A stretch of DNA of 64,000 nt from contig JANWYJ010000021.1 in assembly GCA_025055115.1 (NCBI GenBank), positions 117,145 to 181,144 of the forward strand, written 5' to 3'. Below, one piece after another: positions 1 through 9,401 of the stretch. Source of the stretch: Gemmata sp. GTDB taxonomy: Bacteria; Planctomycetota; Planctomycetia; Gemmatales; Gemmataceae. How positions within the stretch are numbered: the first letter of the stretch is position 1; each line of letters opens with the position of its first letter. The position numbers and the translations under genes were made by a program. The notes beneath the pieces are model-generated. The model had not been told where the DNA came from and did no database searches. It was given only the letters and a program-made list of their open reading frames with translations.

Positions 1-353
1 TTGAGATGGACCAGGAAGTTTTCGGTGGCAATTATCAAGGGCACTTTGGCGCTGGCACCACCACCGTCCAACCCGTGGAGAAGGCCAAGGATCACCCCAT
101 TCTGCGCGGGGTGAAACCCTTCCAAACGGTTGGCACTTTGTACAAAAACCCCAACGTGGCTCCGGATGTCACGATCTTGTTACAAGGTACGATGGGCCAG
201 GAATCACAACCGGTGGCCTGGATTCGCGAAAAAGACAACCGCCGGGTGTTCTACACGTCGTTGGGCCACCCGGACGATTTCAAGGACGAGAACTTCCTCC
301 GCTTGCTCACCAATGGACTGGCCTGGGTCATCCAGAGCGACTGGAAAAAGTAA
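1..353 (+). CDS. ThuA-like domain protein, C-terminal part (5' end outside window)
   Basis: The reading frame is open to the left edge, so only about the last 116 codons are present. Residues FGGNYQGHFG, the stretch following DHPILRGV, and a final segment with the YTSLGHPDDF motif followed by a Leu/Trp-rich helix match the C-terminal half of ThuA-like (trehalose-utilisation, glutamine-amidotransferase-fold) proteins, which are usually about 250-300 residues. In planctomycetes these are often secreted or fused to other domains; the missing part would decide that. The Met at position 6 is probably internal. The stop TAA is at 351-353, and the next gene begins 46 bp later in the same direction. 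The catalytic role is unproven for the family. Confidence 0.8.
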   Translation, partial: EMDQEVFGGNYQGHFGAGTTTVQPVEKAKDHPILRGVKPFQTVGTLYKNPNVAPDVTILLQGTMGQESQPVAWIREKDNRRVFYTSLGHPDDFKDENFLRLLTNGLAWVIQSDWKK

Positions 354-398
354 CTCCGTCATGCGTCCTACCCTGATCCCTCTTCGTGAGGATTTCCC

Positions 399-2291
399 AT
401 GACCCGCTGGGCATCGGCCATGGGGGCGATGGTGATCGTGGTCGTTCCGTTGGGGGCGGCGCCGCCCACGGATGTGGCCGCGGTCTTCCCCCCCGGTACT
501 CTGGCGTATGTGGAATTGCACACGCCGGCGGAAGTGGCCCCGTCGATCGCGGCACTGCTGAAGGGCACTCCACTGGCTGATAGTATTGCTCTTGTTCATG
601 CGAAAAAGAACGCGGCGAAGAGTTTCCGTGAACTCCAGGCGCAACAAGAACTTGCGGCATGGGCGCTGTGGCTGTCGCCGGAGGTTCTGGCCGAGGTGGG
701 CCGGCTGAAGGGCCTGGCGGTGGGCTTGATGGGCTTCAGCGATCAGGGGGAGCCGGAGTGGGCGGTCGCGGTTCTCACCGGCGACAGCACCGCGGCGGGG
801 TTTGCGGCCCGGGCGTTTTTGACCACCAGCCCAACCATCTGGGAGGTGGGGAAAGTCGGCCAGGTGCCCATCTTCCAACACAAGACCCCTGCGACCCAAC
901 CCGACCCCAACACCGGCCAACCCATGCTGGCCCCCCCTCACAAGCCTCCGGAAGGGAACTACGAACCGACGTTTGCCTACACCCCAGGGTTGTTCGTCGC
1001 CGGTAGCAGCAAGAAAGCCATCGCGCCTATTATTGAACGCTTTACCGGCCGGTCCACCGAAACACTTCGGGACCAGCCTTTCTTCGCCGCGGCCGCCACG
1101 GATTATCGCCAGGCGGGCATTTTCTTTTTCATCGATAGCCCGAAGTTACTGGCCCAGCTCGACGAAGCGGGGAAAAAACGCACGGAGCCGTATGCGTCGG
1201 AATTCCTCGCTTGGTGGCGGATCGTGGCCAATCAGAAGGCTGTGCAGTGGCTGGCCGGACGCGGGCAAGGGCGTGACGGTGGCCTGGCCCTGAGTGTGGG
1301 CGTGGCCCTCGACCCTGCCCAGCCAAGCCTGTTGCGTGACGTTTTGTCGGGTTCGGCCGTGAAAAGTGAGCTACTGCATCCTGCGGCGAAACCCGCATCG
1401 CTGGCTGTCGCCCTGACTTTCCCAGAGAAAAATCGGGCTGCCACCCTGCTTGGTGTGCTCGACAGCTTCGCCAAAGCGCAAGGCGTGTTGGGCAAACTCC
1501 CCAGCGATTACATCCAGCAGGCCGAAGAAAAGCATCTGCTGCCCCTCCGCGATGAACTGCTCGCCCACATCCGTGCCGTGACCATCATCCGCACCCCGTT
1601 GCAGGAACGGGCGAAAGATACCTCACGCCTGCCGCTGCTGGTGTTGCATCTGACCGATGCGAAGACGGCGACGCAATGGGAAGCGATCATGCCCAAGCTC
1701 ATCAGCGTCATAGCCCAGGATGACGTGGCCCAGCCGGCGGCAGAAGCGATTGGTGCTGTGAAAGTCTTCGCGTTACCAGCGACGGGGTTGCCGTGGAAGT
1801 CGGCGATTTACTATGCCCGTCGCGATACGGTGTTCGTCCTCGGCCAGGATCGCCAGCAAGTGGCTGCGGCCGTGGTGGCCGAGGCTGCTTCCTCGGTCCT
1901 GGGTGATAAACCCGCAGCACTCCCGGCGGGGGATATGGCCTTGGTCGGCATGGCCTCTCTGGGCGAACTGCTGGGTATGATCGACCTTCCCCAGTCGATC
2001 ATCGTAGGGCTTCCGAACGATCTAGCGATGCCACCGCGTCCTTCGCCGCCCACCGGTCCTTCCCGCGCGGAGTTGCACAAGGCGGTGGACCAGGCACGCC
2101 AGGCTGTTCTGGGCGCGTTCCACCAACTGCCACAAGCGCGTATCGCGGTCCGCCGCCAGGCCGACCGTATCATCCTGGAGTTGTTCCAGCCCGAGATGCC
2201 GTCGAAGTCGCTGACGCCGATCGTGAATGCCGTGCTCGATTGGTTCGAGAAATGGCTGGACTTTCACTCACGCAGCCCGCGCCGCCCCTAG
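399..2291 (+). CDS. Secreted or membrane-anchored hypothetical protein
   Basis: 630 residues. The N-terminus (MTRWASAMGAMVIVVV, then PLGAAPP) looks like a signal peptide with a cleavage site near residue 23. Next comes FPPGTLAYVELHTPAEV, a pattern common in large planctomycete proteins whose extracytoplasmic domain repeats alpha/beta segments. I do not recognise a catalytic motif. The DNA is GC-rich with a clean coding bias over the whole length, so it is a real gene. It lies 46 bp after the ThuA-like gene and about 200 bp before a zinc-ribbon membrane protein, so it may share a transcript with the former. An alternative start at codon 8 (ATG at 420) would shorten the signal peptide; no convincing Shine-Dalgarno sequence separates the two. 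A DUF3352-like assignment is possible but unproven. Confidence 0.75.
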   Translation: MTRWASAMGAMVIVVVPLGAAPPTDVAAVFPPGTLAYVELHTPAEVAPSIAALLKGTPLADSIALVHAKKNAAKSFRELQAQQELAAWALWLSPEVLAEVGRLKGLAVGLMGFSDQGEPEWAVAVLTGDSTAAGFAARAFLTTSPTIWEVGKVGQVPIFQHKTPATQPDPNTGQPMLAPPHKPPEGNYEPTFAYTPGLFVAGSSKKAIAPIIERFTGRSTETLRDQPFFAAAATDYRQAGIFFFIDSPKLLAQLDEAGKKRTEPYASEFLAWWRIVANQKAVQWLAGRGQGRDGGLALSVGVALDPAQPSLLRDVLSGSAVKSELLHPAAKPASLAVALTFPEKNRAATLLGVLDSFAKAQGVLGKLPSDYIQQAEEKHLLPLRDELLAHIRAVTIIRTPLQERAKDTSRLPLLVLHLTDAKTATQWEAIMPKLISVIAQDDVAQPAAEAIGAVKVFALPATGLPWKSAIYYARRDTVFVLGQDRQQVAAAVVAEAASSVLGDKPAALPAGDMALVGMASLGELLGMIDLPQSIIVGLPNDLAMPPRPSPPTGPSRAELHKAVDQARQAVLGAFHQLPQARIAVRRQADRIILELFQPEMPSKSLTPIVNAVLDWFEKWLDFHSRSPRRP

Positions 2292-2489
2292 CCCGGGGAT
2301 TTTCACTCGCAGTAGCCGTGGTAACTGGTGAACAATAACCCCCGGCGGCTGTGGCGGCGACCGGAGATGCCATCCATGCCACTTCAGGAAGACATTGCGC
2401 ATAAGGCTTCGTGGTTGCCTCGATTCATGGTGGCGTTGATAATACAGATGCCAGTCGATGGTCGATAATTTCACCGCGGGATACTCTTC

Positions 2490-4382
2490 ATGGCGATTGA
2501 GTTCGATTGCCCGCATTGTGGGCATCACTATCGGTTGAAAGATGAACTCGCCGGCAAAGCCGCCGCTTGCAAAAACTGCCGTTCGAAGCTGATCATTCCG
2601 CAGCCGGTGGTCATTTCACACCGGCCTCCCGCCGATGTCGAAGCCGCTGCGGTGGCCCTCTTGGCCGACGCCGCCGAAACCCCTCCGGACGCGAGGCGAC
2701 AGACGATCGACGTCGAGTGCAACTACTGCGGGCATAAGTGGACCGAACCAATCGCTCGCGCCGGCAAAAACACCCTCTGCCCCAACATCGAATGCCGGCA
2801 ACGGATCAAAATTCCCGAACCCAAGGATGAAGGTCAGTACGACTGGCGGCAAGCCCGAACCCGCGGACCGAGCCTGGCCAAACAAAACGTGGAGAAACTG
2901 GAAGGGGTTCAAGACGCAGCCGATGTATCGCTGGTCTCCGGCCAGGCCCTCCGACAAGCGGAAGTCTTTGAGGAAGAGCTAGAGCCTCGCCCGTGGCGTG
3001 AGAAGATACTGTTCATTCTCGTTCCGCTGGTCGCGCTCGTTGGGTTGACCTGGGGCATCCGCTCCTTTCTGGCGTCCCGAACCGAACAGAGGCAAGACCG
3101 ACTCGTGAAGGAAGCCTTCGAACAGTTCACGGCCAGTGCGGATGAATGCCCCAAACCCGAAGCCCCCCTAGCTACGGCGATTCTGCACATTGCTGCGGGC
3201 GAACACGCCGTGCGTCACGATACGAAAGAGGCTCTGCGCGAAGCTATGACGCACTTCCACAAAGCGCAGGGTGTGCTGCAATCGGCCAGTCCTTCGCCGG
3301 CGCGCCATGCGCTTGTCGTCGAACTCGCCTGCGCAATCTTGACTCTGGGCGGCAGTGAGGAACAAGCCCGTGAACAAATCCGCATCCGCTGGACGCCCGA
3401 CTTGGGGATCAAATCGCGCCCCAATGAACGGGTCTACACCGTCTATGAGGAACTGCGTCGCCTGCTGAGCATGGCTCAAACGACTGCCGATCTCGATTTC
3501 CGCACCAGCCTGGCCCGCCAACTGACGCGGGCCCTGGTGCAGCACGACCAGGCCGAAATTGCTGCCGAACTCATCCCGCTGGCACTGTTCAATGCGACCG
3601 AGCGCATCGAAGCCCGGGCCTTGGTCGCTCTCGAACTGTACCACCTCAACCCCGATTCCGAAATTCCGCGGCGCGTAGCGGCGGAATTGATGAAAAACTC
3701 CAACGACCTGCCTTCTGCGCGTTCCCCTTCCGCCCAAGCACTACTGCTTGTTCTGAAAGTGGAGAAAGCCCCGGAATTTATCAGCCGCCCAGGGACAGGA
3801 GCGGTTCTTGAACCGACGCGCCTGGCGTTCGTGGCAGTCCAATTGCTGGAAGGAAAGGAGGGCGAAGCGGTGGCCCTGGCGATGCGGCCGGGCCGGCTGG
3901 AGGAGCAACTCCGGGCCTTGGTGTGGTGTGCGGAATGGCTCAAAGACCCCCGGGCTGCCCTCGACGCCGCCGGGGGGCTTGTCGCGGCTAACAAGAATCG
4001 CAAAGATACGCCCCTGCCCGCGTCGCTGGTTGCGCGCTTGTCCCAGATTTCTGCCGCTGGGGGTCTGTGGGAAGAGGCACAACAGTTCGCCGACGCTCTC
4101 CCCGATGCCACCGCGCAGGCTTGGTTCCAGGGGGAAGCCGTCCGCCGTCGCTTGGCCCGCGCTGCGACCGAAAAAGGCGATCCAACGTGGGCGGAAGCGG
4201 CCGACGATGTCCGACAATTCCGCGCCGGGCAGGCCTGGGCGCGGTTGTGGATCGCGCGGCAGAATGCGCGTCTGTCGGGGAAAGCCCAAGAGGAAATCAA
4301 AGCCATCAACTCGTGGCCGGCTCCGGTTGTTCCCTTCGGCAAAGTGGGTATCGCTTTGGGTTTGCAGGATCGGGATCAGTAG
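2490..4382 (+). CDS. Double zinc-ribbon membrane protein, function unknown
   Basis: 630 residues. Residues 1-40 form an MJ0042-type zinc ribbon with CPHCGHHY and CKNC. A second ribbon around residues 73-100 has CNYCGHKW and a CPNIEC pair. A charged linker leads to one transmembrane helix at about residues 170-190 (LFILVPLVALVGLTWGI). The long C-terminal part (about 430 residues) is alpha-helical and rich in Ala, Leu and Glu, like TPR-type solenoids. The ribbons should therefore be cytoplasmic and the solenoid on the other side of the membrane. The stop codon is 1 bp before the GTG start of the ABC permease, which suggests translational coupling. This N-terminal ribbon plus single helix is a frequent planctomycete architecture without an assigned role. 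Confidence 0.8.
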   Translation: MAIEFDCPHCGHHYRLKDELAGKAAACKNCRSKLIIPQPVVISHRPPADVEAAAVALLADAAETPPDARRQTIDVECNYCGHKWTEPIARAGKNTLCPNIECRQRIKIPEPKDEGQYDWRQARTRGPSLAKQNVEKLEGVQDAADVSLVSGQALRQAEVFEEELEPRPWREKILFILVPLVALVGLTWGIRSFLASRTEQRQDRLVKEAFEQFTASADECPKPEAPLATAILHIAAGEHAVRHDTKEALREAMTHFHKAQGVLQSASPSPARHALVVELACAILTLGGSEEQAREQIRIRWTPDLGIKSRPNERVYTVYEELRRLLSMAQTTADLDFRTSLARQLTRALVQHDQAEIAAELIPLALFNATERIEARALVALELYHLNPDSEIPRRVAAELMKNSNDLPSARSPSAQALLLVLKVEKAPEFISRPGTGAVLEPTRLAFVAVQLLEGKEGEAVALAMRPGRLEEQLRALVWCAEWLKDPRAALDAAGGLVAANKNRKDTPLPASLVARLSQISAAGGLWEEAQQFADALPDATAQAWFQGEAVRRRLARAATEKGDPTWAEAADDVRQFRAGQAWARLWIARQNARLSGKAQEEIKAINSWPAPVVPFGKVGIALGLQDRDQ

Positions 4383-4383
4383 C

Positions 4384-6021
4384 GTGCTGTCCGGGGCGGG
4401 CAGGGGCTTTCTGTGGTGGGAGCTGCAACGCATGATCCGGCGGGGAACGGTCGTGTGGGGCGGCTTGCTCGTCTTGGGCTTCCAAGTCTTGGTCCTTTTG
4501 GTTTTCGCGGCGTATTGGTTCTCACCGCGGTCGCCTGAAGAAGTGTTCCGCTTCGGTTGGTTGCGCGTCTTGCCCGAGGAGGCCTGCGCCTTCACCACCG
4601 CGGCTACCGTGGTGCTTTTGGAGGTTCAGTTGGCGATCGTGGTTACCATGGCCCCGGCGCTGGCAGTTACAGCGCTGGCAGAAGAAAAAGATCGGCAGAC
4701 CCTCCCATTATTACTTCTGACCGAATGGACCGAGGAAGACATTGTTGGTGGCAAGGCGGTGGCCCGCGCCGCGATTCTGTTGATCACTCTGGGTGGCAGT
4801 TTCCCCCTCTGGCTGGGGCTGTGGGGCCTGGGACCACTAGATTGGGCGGTTGTTGCGGCGGGCTGGCTTCTGACGGTGGGGACAACCGTTTGTTGTATCG
4901 CGTTGGGAATTTATGCCGCGTGTTGCACCGATGATTTTCGCTCCGCGGTTCTGCAAGCCTATGTCCTGGTGGCGGTGGTCGTCGGCGGGGCGTTGGTACC
5001 ACCCGGCGTGCGGGTCAGCCCGTTTGCAGTTGTGGCCTCCTTGCCAGCGGGCGATGGTGGGTGGTGGTGGGCGTGGTGTTATCCGTTTGTTCAGATCGTG
5101 GTGGCGGGGGTTGTGCTCAAGATCGCTGCCCGGAGGCTGCGCCGCGGTGAGGCCGGGGCCGGTCCTTTGGTCAGTGCCTATCCGCTACCACCCCGACCGG
5201 CTTACCCCATTCTGATAACTCCCCGTCGGCGGCATCGTGAGCCGCTTCCGCCACTGGATGCCCGCAACCCCCTGTTGTGGAAAGAACGTTGCTTGCGCCG
5301 TCCGCTACCGTGGCTAGCGCCGCCGGTGTGGCATGGGATGGCAACGATGATGGTCGCAGCGATCGCCTTGCTTTCTGTCGGGGGCGCATGGTTGGTTTTT
5401 CATCGCGTTGAGCGGGTCTGGAGGGAGCCGCCTATGATGGTGGCGAGCGAACAAGGACGGATTCCAGATCATGGCGGTTGGCTATTGACGGGTGCGGGAG
5501 TTCTCGCGGCCGGGTGTTACTTGTTCCCGGTGGCTGTTGGGATCAGTGCAGCGGTGGCGGGGGAGCGCGAACGCCGTACGCTGGAGCCGCTACTAGCGGC
5601 AGCCTTTTCGCGTCGGTCGATTCTGCGTGCGAAAGTGCAAGCCCAGATCGAGCGTGGTGTGGGCTTTGCGGCGGTGGCTGTGACGGCGGTTGGCATGGCT
5701 TTCACGGCCGATCACGGCATTCGGCTGGGGGTGGCGACGGCGGTTATGGTGATGGTGGGGATGGCGTTGGTGATGGCTGTGGGGGCGTGGTTGACGATCC
5801 GTTGCCCGCAGGAGTGGCGGGCCTTGCGCTTCCTCTTACCCGTTACGCTGCTGGCCGTGATGTGGCCGTTGGGTGTGAAAGCCGTATTGCACAATCGTCC
5901 CGACGTATCCGCGGAGGGAGTTTTTCGCGGCTTGATAGTCGTTGCAGGGGCGGCTCTCGTCGCCACGTCTCTGTTGTGGTGGTGGGCCGAACGGACGATG
6001 GACCACGGCGATGGCTGCTAG
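4384..6021 (+). CDS. ABC-2 type transporter permease, two-module
   Basis: 545 residues from a GTG start at 4384, one base after the preceding stop (TAG at 4380-4382). An ATG at 4432 is an alternative. The protein has about 12 hydrophobic helices in two similar halves. Each half carries the ABC-2 signature of a charged loop after the second helix: EEKDRQTLPLLLLTEWTEED in the first, GERERRTLEPLLAAAFSRRS in the second. This is the layout of planctomycete ABC-2 permeases in which two modules are fused. No ATP-binding subunit is adjacent; the upstream neighbour is a zinc-ribbon solenoid protein. Substrate unknown. The last 4 bp overlap the end of the convergent oxidoreductase gene (shared CTAG). 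Confidence 0.82.
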   Translation: MLSGAGRGFLWWELQRMIRRGTVVWGGLLVLGFQVLVLLVFAAYWFSPRSPEEVFRFGWLRVLPEEACAFTTAATVVLLEVQLAIVVTMAPALAVTALAEEKDRQTLPLLLLTEWTEEDIVGGKAVARAAILLITLGGSFPLWLGLWGLGPLDWAVVAAGWLLTVGTTVCCIALGIYAACCTDDFRSAVLQAYVLVAVVVGGALVPPGVRVSPFAVVASLPAGDGGWWWAWCYPFVQIVVAGVVLKIAARRLRRGEAGAGPLVSAYPLPPRPAYPILITPRRRHREPLPPLDARNPLLWKERCLRRPLPWLAPPVWHGMATMMVAAIALLSVGGAWLVFHRVERVWREPPMMVASEQGRIPDHGGWLLTGAGVLAAGCYLFPVAVGISAAVAGERERRTLEPLLAAAFSRRSILRAKVQAQIERGVGFAAVAVTAVGMAFTADHGIRLGVATAVMVMVGMALVMAVGAWLTIRCPQEWRALRFLLPVTLLAVMWPLGVKAVLHNRPDVSAEGVFRGLIVVAGAALVATSLLWWWAERTMDHGDGC

Positions 6022-7268
6022 CGTCCGAGATCGGCGGCCACGGCCTCCGCGGCACGGCGGCCACTGGTGAGCGCGCCATCGATGGAGGCATTGTCGCGAT
6101 GGTCGCCACAGACGTATAAACCGGGTTGAACCCGTACCGGGCGTTGCCAAGGGTCCAGGGAACCGGGGGGCTGCGCGGGCAGAGCGTGCGGAATCCGGTA
6201 TGTCCGCAAGGATTTCCAGCGATTCACGGTGGAGCCATACCATTGCACAAGTTGCTCGCGGATGCGGCCATCCAGTTCAGAATCATTTTCCGGCGGAATG
6301 CCCACCACGGAAACAGCGATGAGCGCCTGACCAGGCGGGGCGTAGGAAGGTGCGGCATTCGACATTACTGTTAGGTTGTTTACCGGTCCGCCGCCATCGC
6401 CATTGAGAACCAGTATCGGTTCGCGTAGCGGTGGTTCCTCGGCAGCATAATACACCGTGACGGTACCGTGACACGCTGGGGTCGGAATGAGTCCGCCGAG
6501 CAACCGCGCCGCGGTAGGACCTTCGGTGGCTACGACAATCGCCTGTGCGGACAGTTCTTCACCGCTGGCCAGGATGATGCGGTTGTCGCGAATGGCTTCG
6601 ACCGGGTGCCGAAAGAGAATACAGTCGGCTGGCAAAGCGGCGGCGAGCTGTTCGGGAATCGCTTGCATCCCCCGCGAGGGCACAACTCCAGGGCCGGCGG
6701 CAAACAGGGGGAAAAGAAAGTGAAAGAACCGCGCCGAGGTGGCCAAATCGGGTTCTAAAAAGACACCGCTAAAAAATGGACGAAAGAGCCGGTCGATGAA
6801 TGGTTCACTGAACCCGGCTTGCTGCAGTCGTTCGCGCGTGGAACAATCGTGGCGCGGAACCGAGGGGGCTTCAGCCCGAAGTTGGCGATACAGCGCCAAC
6901 AGCTTGATTTTGTCGCTTGGAGAACCAATGGGATTGAAAAGTGACCACGCTGCGCCAAGGGGTTCAGAGCGTGGATCGGCCACGCGATGAAAGCGGCCAC
7001 GGAAGCGGACAAGCGCCCCGCGAACAAAGGGTTTCAGCTCAAGCGCGGTTCGATCGAGTACGCGCTGGCCCTCCGGATAGGCCGCCAGGTAAATCTGGAA
7101 GCCGCGATCGAGCCGGAAGCCATCGACGATGTCGGTGCGCACCCGACCGCCCACGGCATCGGAGGCTTCGAGAATCCGGAAGGAAAGGCCGCGCCGCGCT
7201 AACTCACGCCCACAGGCTAATCCAGCTAGCCCCGCACCAATAATCAGAACATCCGGCTCACTCGCCAT
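6018..7268 (-). CDS. FAD-dependent amine-oxidase/protoporphyrinogen-oxidase-like protein
   Basis: 416 residues. The N-terminus DVLIIGAGLAGLACGRELA is a Rossmann FAD-binding motif (GxGxxG). It is followed by the EASDAVGGRVRTD block typical of the amine oxidase/phytoene desaturase/protoporphyrinogen oxidase superfamily. The C-terminal GLYVCGDHRDNASIDGALTSG block binds the FAD pyrophosphate and closes the fold. Length is normal for the family. The substrate cannot be read from the sequence; carotenoid-, hopanoid- or amine-related oxidation are all possible. The gene is followed on the same strand by leuA's region only at its 5' side (186 bp gap), and it converges with the ABC permease with a 4-bp overlap. 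Confidence 0.85.
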   Translation of the reverse strand: MASEPDVLIIGAGLAGLACGRELARRGLSFRILEASDAVGGRVRTDIVDGFRLDRGFQIYLAAYPEGQRVLDRTALELKPFVRGALVRFRGRFHRVADPRSEPLGAAWSLFNPIGSPSDKIKLLALYRQLRAEAPSVPRHDCSTRERLQQAGFSEPFIDRLFRPFFSGVFLEPDLATSARFFHFLFPLFAAGPGVVPSRGMQAIPEQLAAALPADCILFRHPVEAIRDNRIILASGEELSAQAIVVATEGPTAARLLGGLIPTPACHGTVTVYYAAEEPPLREPILVLNGDGGGPVNNLTVMSNAAPSYAPPGQALIAVSVVGIPPENDSELDGRIREQLVQWYGSTVNRWKSLRTYRIPHALPAQPPGSLDPWQRPVRVQPGLYVCGDHRDNASIDGALTSGRRAAEAVAADLGR

Positions 7269-7454
7269 CGCACTATCATCTCCTTGAGGCCGTCGTCATC
7301 TCCTTCCGGCCGACGAATGGGGCTACAGACGAATGGGGGATACATCGGAACAACGGCTCAAGCACACCATGTGGGGCAGAGACTAGCGCGCCGCTGAAGG
7401 CCATCATCCTGAAAAGCCTCTGGGGCCAATCAACCACACCGTGTGGGCCGGAAA

Positions 7455-9041
7455 CTAGCTCGCTGGGACCACTTCGGTTGGTACGTTGTCGGTCGGTTTG
7501 AGGCGATCGCGGAGTTGCCGGGAAGCGACCCGGTTGACGACTTCCAGATACGCTAACGCGCTGGCTTCCACAATATCCAGGCTGACGGCGCGGGCCCGTG
7601 AGCGTTTACCGTTGAATTCAATCTCGATCGTGGCTTCGCCCAAAGCGTCCATGTCTTGGGTGACAGAGCGCACGCGATAATCGACCACACGCACCGGAAC
7701 ACCCGTGATGCGATTGATAGCTTTGATGAGAGCATCGATCGGTCCGTTGCCAACGGCGGCATCGCGGTGGATGGTGCCGTCTTGATGTTTCAGGGAAACC
7801 GCAGCGCTGGTTTGCGACCCGGTGCCGGCCGTACTGGTGAAGCCGATCAGCGTCCAGATGTTACCCGTGGCGGTTTGCAGTTGATTTTCCGCGAGGGCCT
7901 CAATGTCACCGTCGTAAATTTCCTTCTTTTTGTCGGCCAGTTTCTTGAATTCCTCAAAGACACGGTTGAGTTGTTCGTCGGTCAGGTGATAGCCCAGATC
8001 GATGACCCGTTGTTTGAGAGCGTGGCGGCCGCTGTGTTTGCCCAAGACCAACTCAGTCCGTGGAATACCCACATCCTCAGGCTTCATAATTTCGTAAGTG
8101 CTGCGTTCTTTGAGCAAACCATCTTGATGAATACCGGCTTCGTGGGCAAAGGCATTCTGGCCGACGATGGCTTTGTTCCGCTGCACGGGATTGCCCGTGA
8201 TCAGGGACAGTTTGCGGCTGACCGGGTAGAGCAGTTTGGTGTTGATGCCAGTGGTCAGGCCGAAGAAGTCGTGTCGCGTCCGCAAGGCCATGACAATTTC
8301 TTCTAAGGCCGTATTCCCGGCTCGCTCGCCGATGCCGTTGATGGTGCATTCCACCTGCCGCGCCCCTTCCAGCAGCGCCGCCAACGAATTGGCGACGGCC
8401 AGCCCCAGGTCGTTGTGACAGTGGACCGACAAAACGCACCGCTCAATGCCGCGAACATGCTGCTTGAGGTGACGGATGATCGCGGCATAATGTTGCGGAA
8501 CCGCATAACCGACCGTATCGGGAATGTTGAGGGTTGTGGCTCCCGCTTCGATGACGCGCTCCACAACTTCAGCGAGAAAATCGAGTTCGGTCCGGGCGGC
8601 ATCTTCCGGAGAAAATTCCACATCCTCACAGCGCTCGCGGGCACGCTGGACGCCTTCGACGGCCCGTTTGACGACTTCTTCTGGCGTCATGCGCAACTTG
8701 AATTCGCGGTGGATGGCGCTGGTGGCCAGGAAAACGTGAATGCGTGGCCGTGCGGCTTCTCGGAGAGCTTCGGCGGCACGGTCGATGTCGGCCGGGTTGC
8801 ACCGGGCCAAGCCCGCGATAATCGGTCCCTGCACCTGCCGGGCAATCTCGCGGACACTTTCAAAATCGCCGGGGGAGGCAATAGGAAACCCCGCCTCGAT
8901 CACATCGACGCCCAAATCGGCCAAGGCCCGGGCCATCTCCAGCTTCTCACCCAGGTTCATGCTACAGCCGGGGCTTTGCTCGCCGTCACGCAGTGTCGTG
9001 TCGAAAATGATGACGCGGTTCGGGTCGCTCGGCAGGGGCAT
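7455..9041 (-). CDS. leuA: 2-isopropylmalate synthase
   Basis: 528 residues. Catalyses the first committed step of leucine synthesis, condensing acetyl-CoA with 2-oxoisovalerate in the cytoplasm. [13 protein letters not shown] near residue 15 is the HMGL-like TIM-barrel signature, and [16 protein letters not shown] carries the metal-binding HxD region. The NGIGERAGN motif and the C-terminal LeuA regulatory domain (about residues 390-515, with a [17 protein letters not shown] segment) are present, so leucine feedback inhibition is expected. Start chosen at ATG 9041 because AGGAGG lies 8 nt upstream at 9050-9055; a start at 9062 would leave that site inside the gene. A leader with clustered Leu codons and a hairpin precedes the gene (separate entries). 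Other leu genes are not in this window. Confidence 0.96.
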   Translation of the reverse strand: MPLPSDPNRVIIFDTTLRDGEQSPGCSMNLGEKLEMARALADLGVDVIEAGFPIASPGDFESVREIARQVQGPIIAGLARCNPADIDRAAEALREAARPRIHVFLATSAIHREFKLRMTPEEVVKRAVEGVQRARERCEDVEFSPEDAARTELDFLAEVVERVIEAGATTLNIPDTVGYAVPQHYAAIIRHLKQHVRGIERCVLSVHCHNDLGLAVANSLAALLEGARQVECTINGIGERAGNTALEEIVMALRTRHDFFGLTTGINTKLLYPVSRKLSLITGNPVQRNKAIVGQNAFAHEAGIHQDGLLKERSTYEIMKPEDVGIPRTELVLGKHSGRHALKQRVIDLGYHLTDEQLNRVFEEFKKLADKKKEIYDGDIEALAENQLQTATGNIWTLIGFTSTAGTGSQTSAAVSLKHQDGTIHRDAAVGNGPIDALIKAINRITGVPVRVVDYRVRSVTQDMDALGEATIEIEFNGKRSRARAVSLDIVEASALAYLEVVNRVASRQLRDRLKPTDNVPTEVVPAS

Positions 9042-9064
9042 GGGAGAACCTCCTGAACGCAACT

Positions 9065-9090
9065 GGCCCCGGAATTGTCACTCCGGGGCC
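9065..9090 (-). promoter_or_regulatory. Hairpin between the leader ORF and leuA
   Basis: A perfect 9-bp stem (GGCCCCGGA / TCCGGGGCC) with an 8-nt loop lies 24 nt upstream of the leuA ATG, just before its Shine-Dalgarno. No U-run follows on the minus strand, so it is not a textbook intrinsic terminator. The 5' arm GCCCCG could alternatively pair with CGGGGC inside the upstream leader ORF (9142-9147), giving two mutually exclusive structures. Role inferred, not shown. Confidence 0.55.
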
Positions 9091-9114
9091 GTTGCTCGTC
9101 GTGGATCGGGTCTG

Positions 9115-9192
9115 TTATTCACCGAAACGCGAAAAGCACCAGCCCCGTGGAGGGCGAAGAAGGCGAAGGTGAAGACAACGCATATACCCCAT
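9115..9192 (-). CDS. Putative leu leader peptide (attenuation)
   Basis: A 25-codon ORF ending TAA, or 22 codons from the second ATG at 9183, lies between a promoter-like sequence and leuA. It contains LHLRLL, four leucines in six codons, all CTT (9157-9174). CTT is an uncommon Leu codon in this GC-rich DNA, where CTG, TTG and CTC dominate. Clustered control codons upstream of leuA followed by a strong hairpin are the hallmark of leucine-responsive leader peptides in other bacteria. The Shine-Dalgarno of this small ORF is poor. The call rests on codon content and position only. Confidence 0.5.
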   Translation of the reverse strand: MGYMRCLHLRLLRPPRGWCFSRFGE

Positions 9193-9224
9193 CGGTGCCA
9201 ACTCGCGTCTAGTTATCCGCTGGT

Positions 9225-9253
9225 ATTCTACGGTGGGCCAAGCGGTTCAGCAA
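9225..9253 (-). promoter_or_regulatory. Sigma-70-like promoter for the leuA leader
   Basis: On the minus strand a -35-like TTGCTG (9248-9253) is separated by 17 bp from TAGAAT (9225-9230). Transcription would begin near 9218, placing the Leu-rich leader ORF and the hairpin in a roughly 180-nt untranslated leader before leuA. The -10 matches the consensus at five of six positions; the -35 match is partial. Confidence 0.45.
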
Positions 9254-9325
9254 CAGGCGCCGGCAGACTCCAAGGCATGTTACGACTGTGATCCGACACG
9301 AGACGGAACGGCACTTCTGCCGTGA

Positions 9326-9387
9326 GAGACTGTTTCAAAACCCGACAAAAGCCGAGCGATAAGCCGTATTCGGCAACTATCCCGGTG
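9326..9387. repeat. Dispersed 62-bp repeat, copy A
   Basis: About 89% identical (7 mismatches in 62 by eye) to 44472-44533, in the same orientation. It contains a small inverted repeat GCCG-TATT-CGGC. It lies between the end of the Ser/Thr kinase gene and the leuA promoter. On the minus strand it is in frame with the kinase after its stop codon and reads EYGLSLGFCRVL. Nature unknown. Confidence 0.7.
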
Positions 9388-9401
9388 CTTGGAAACGGCC
9401 T

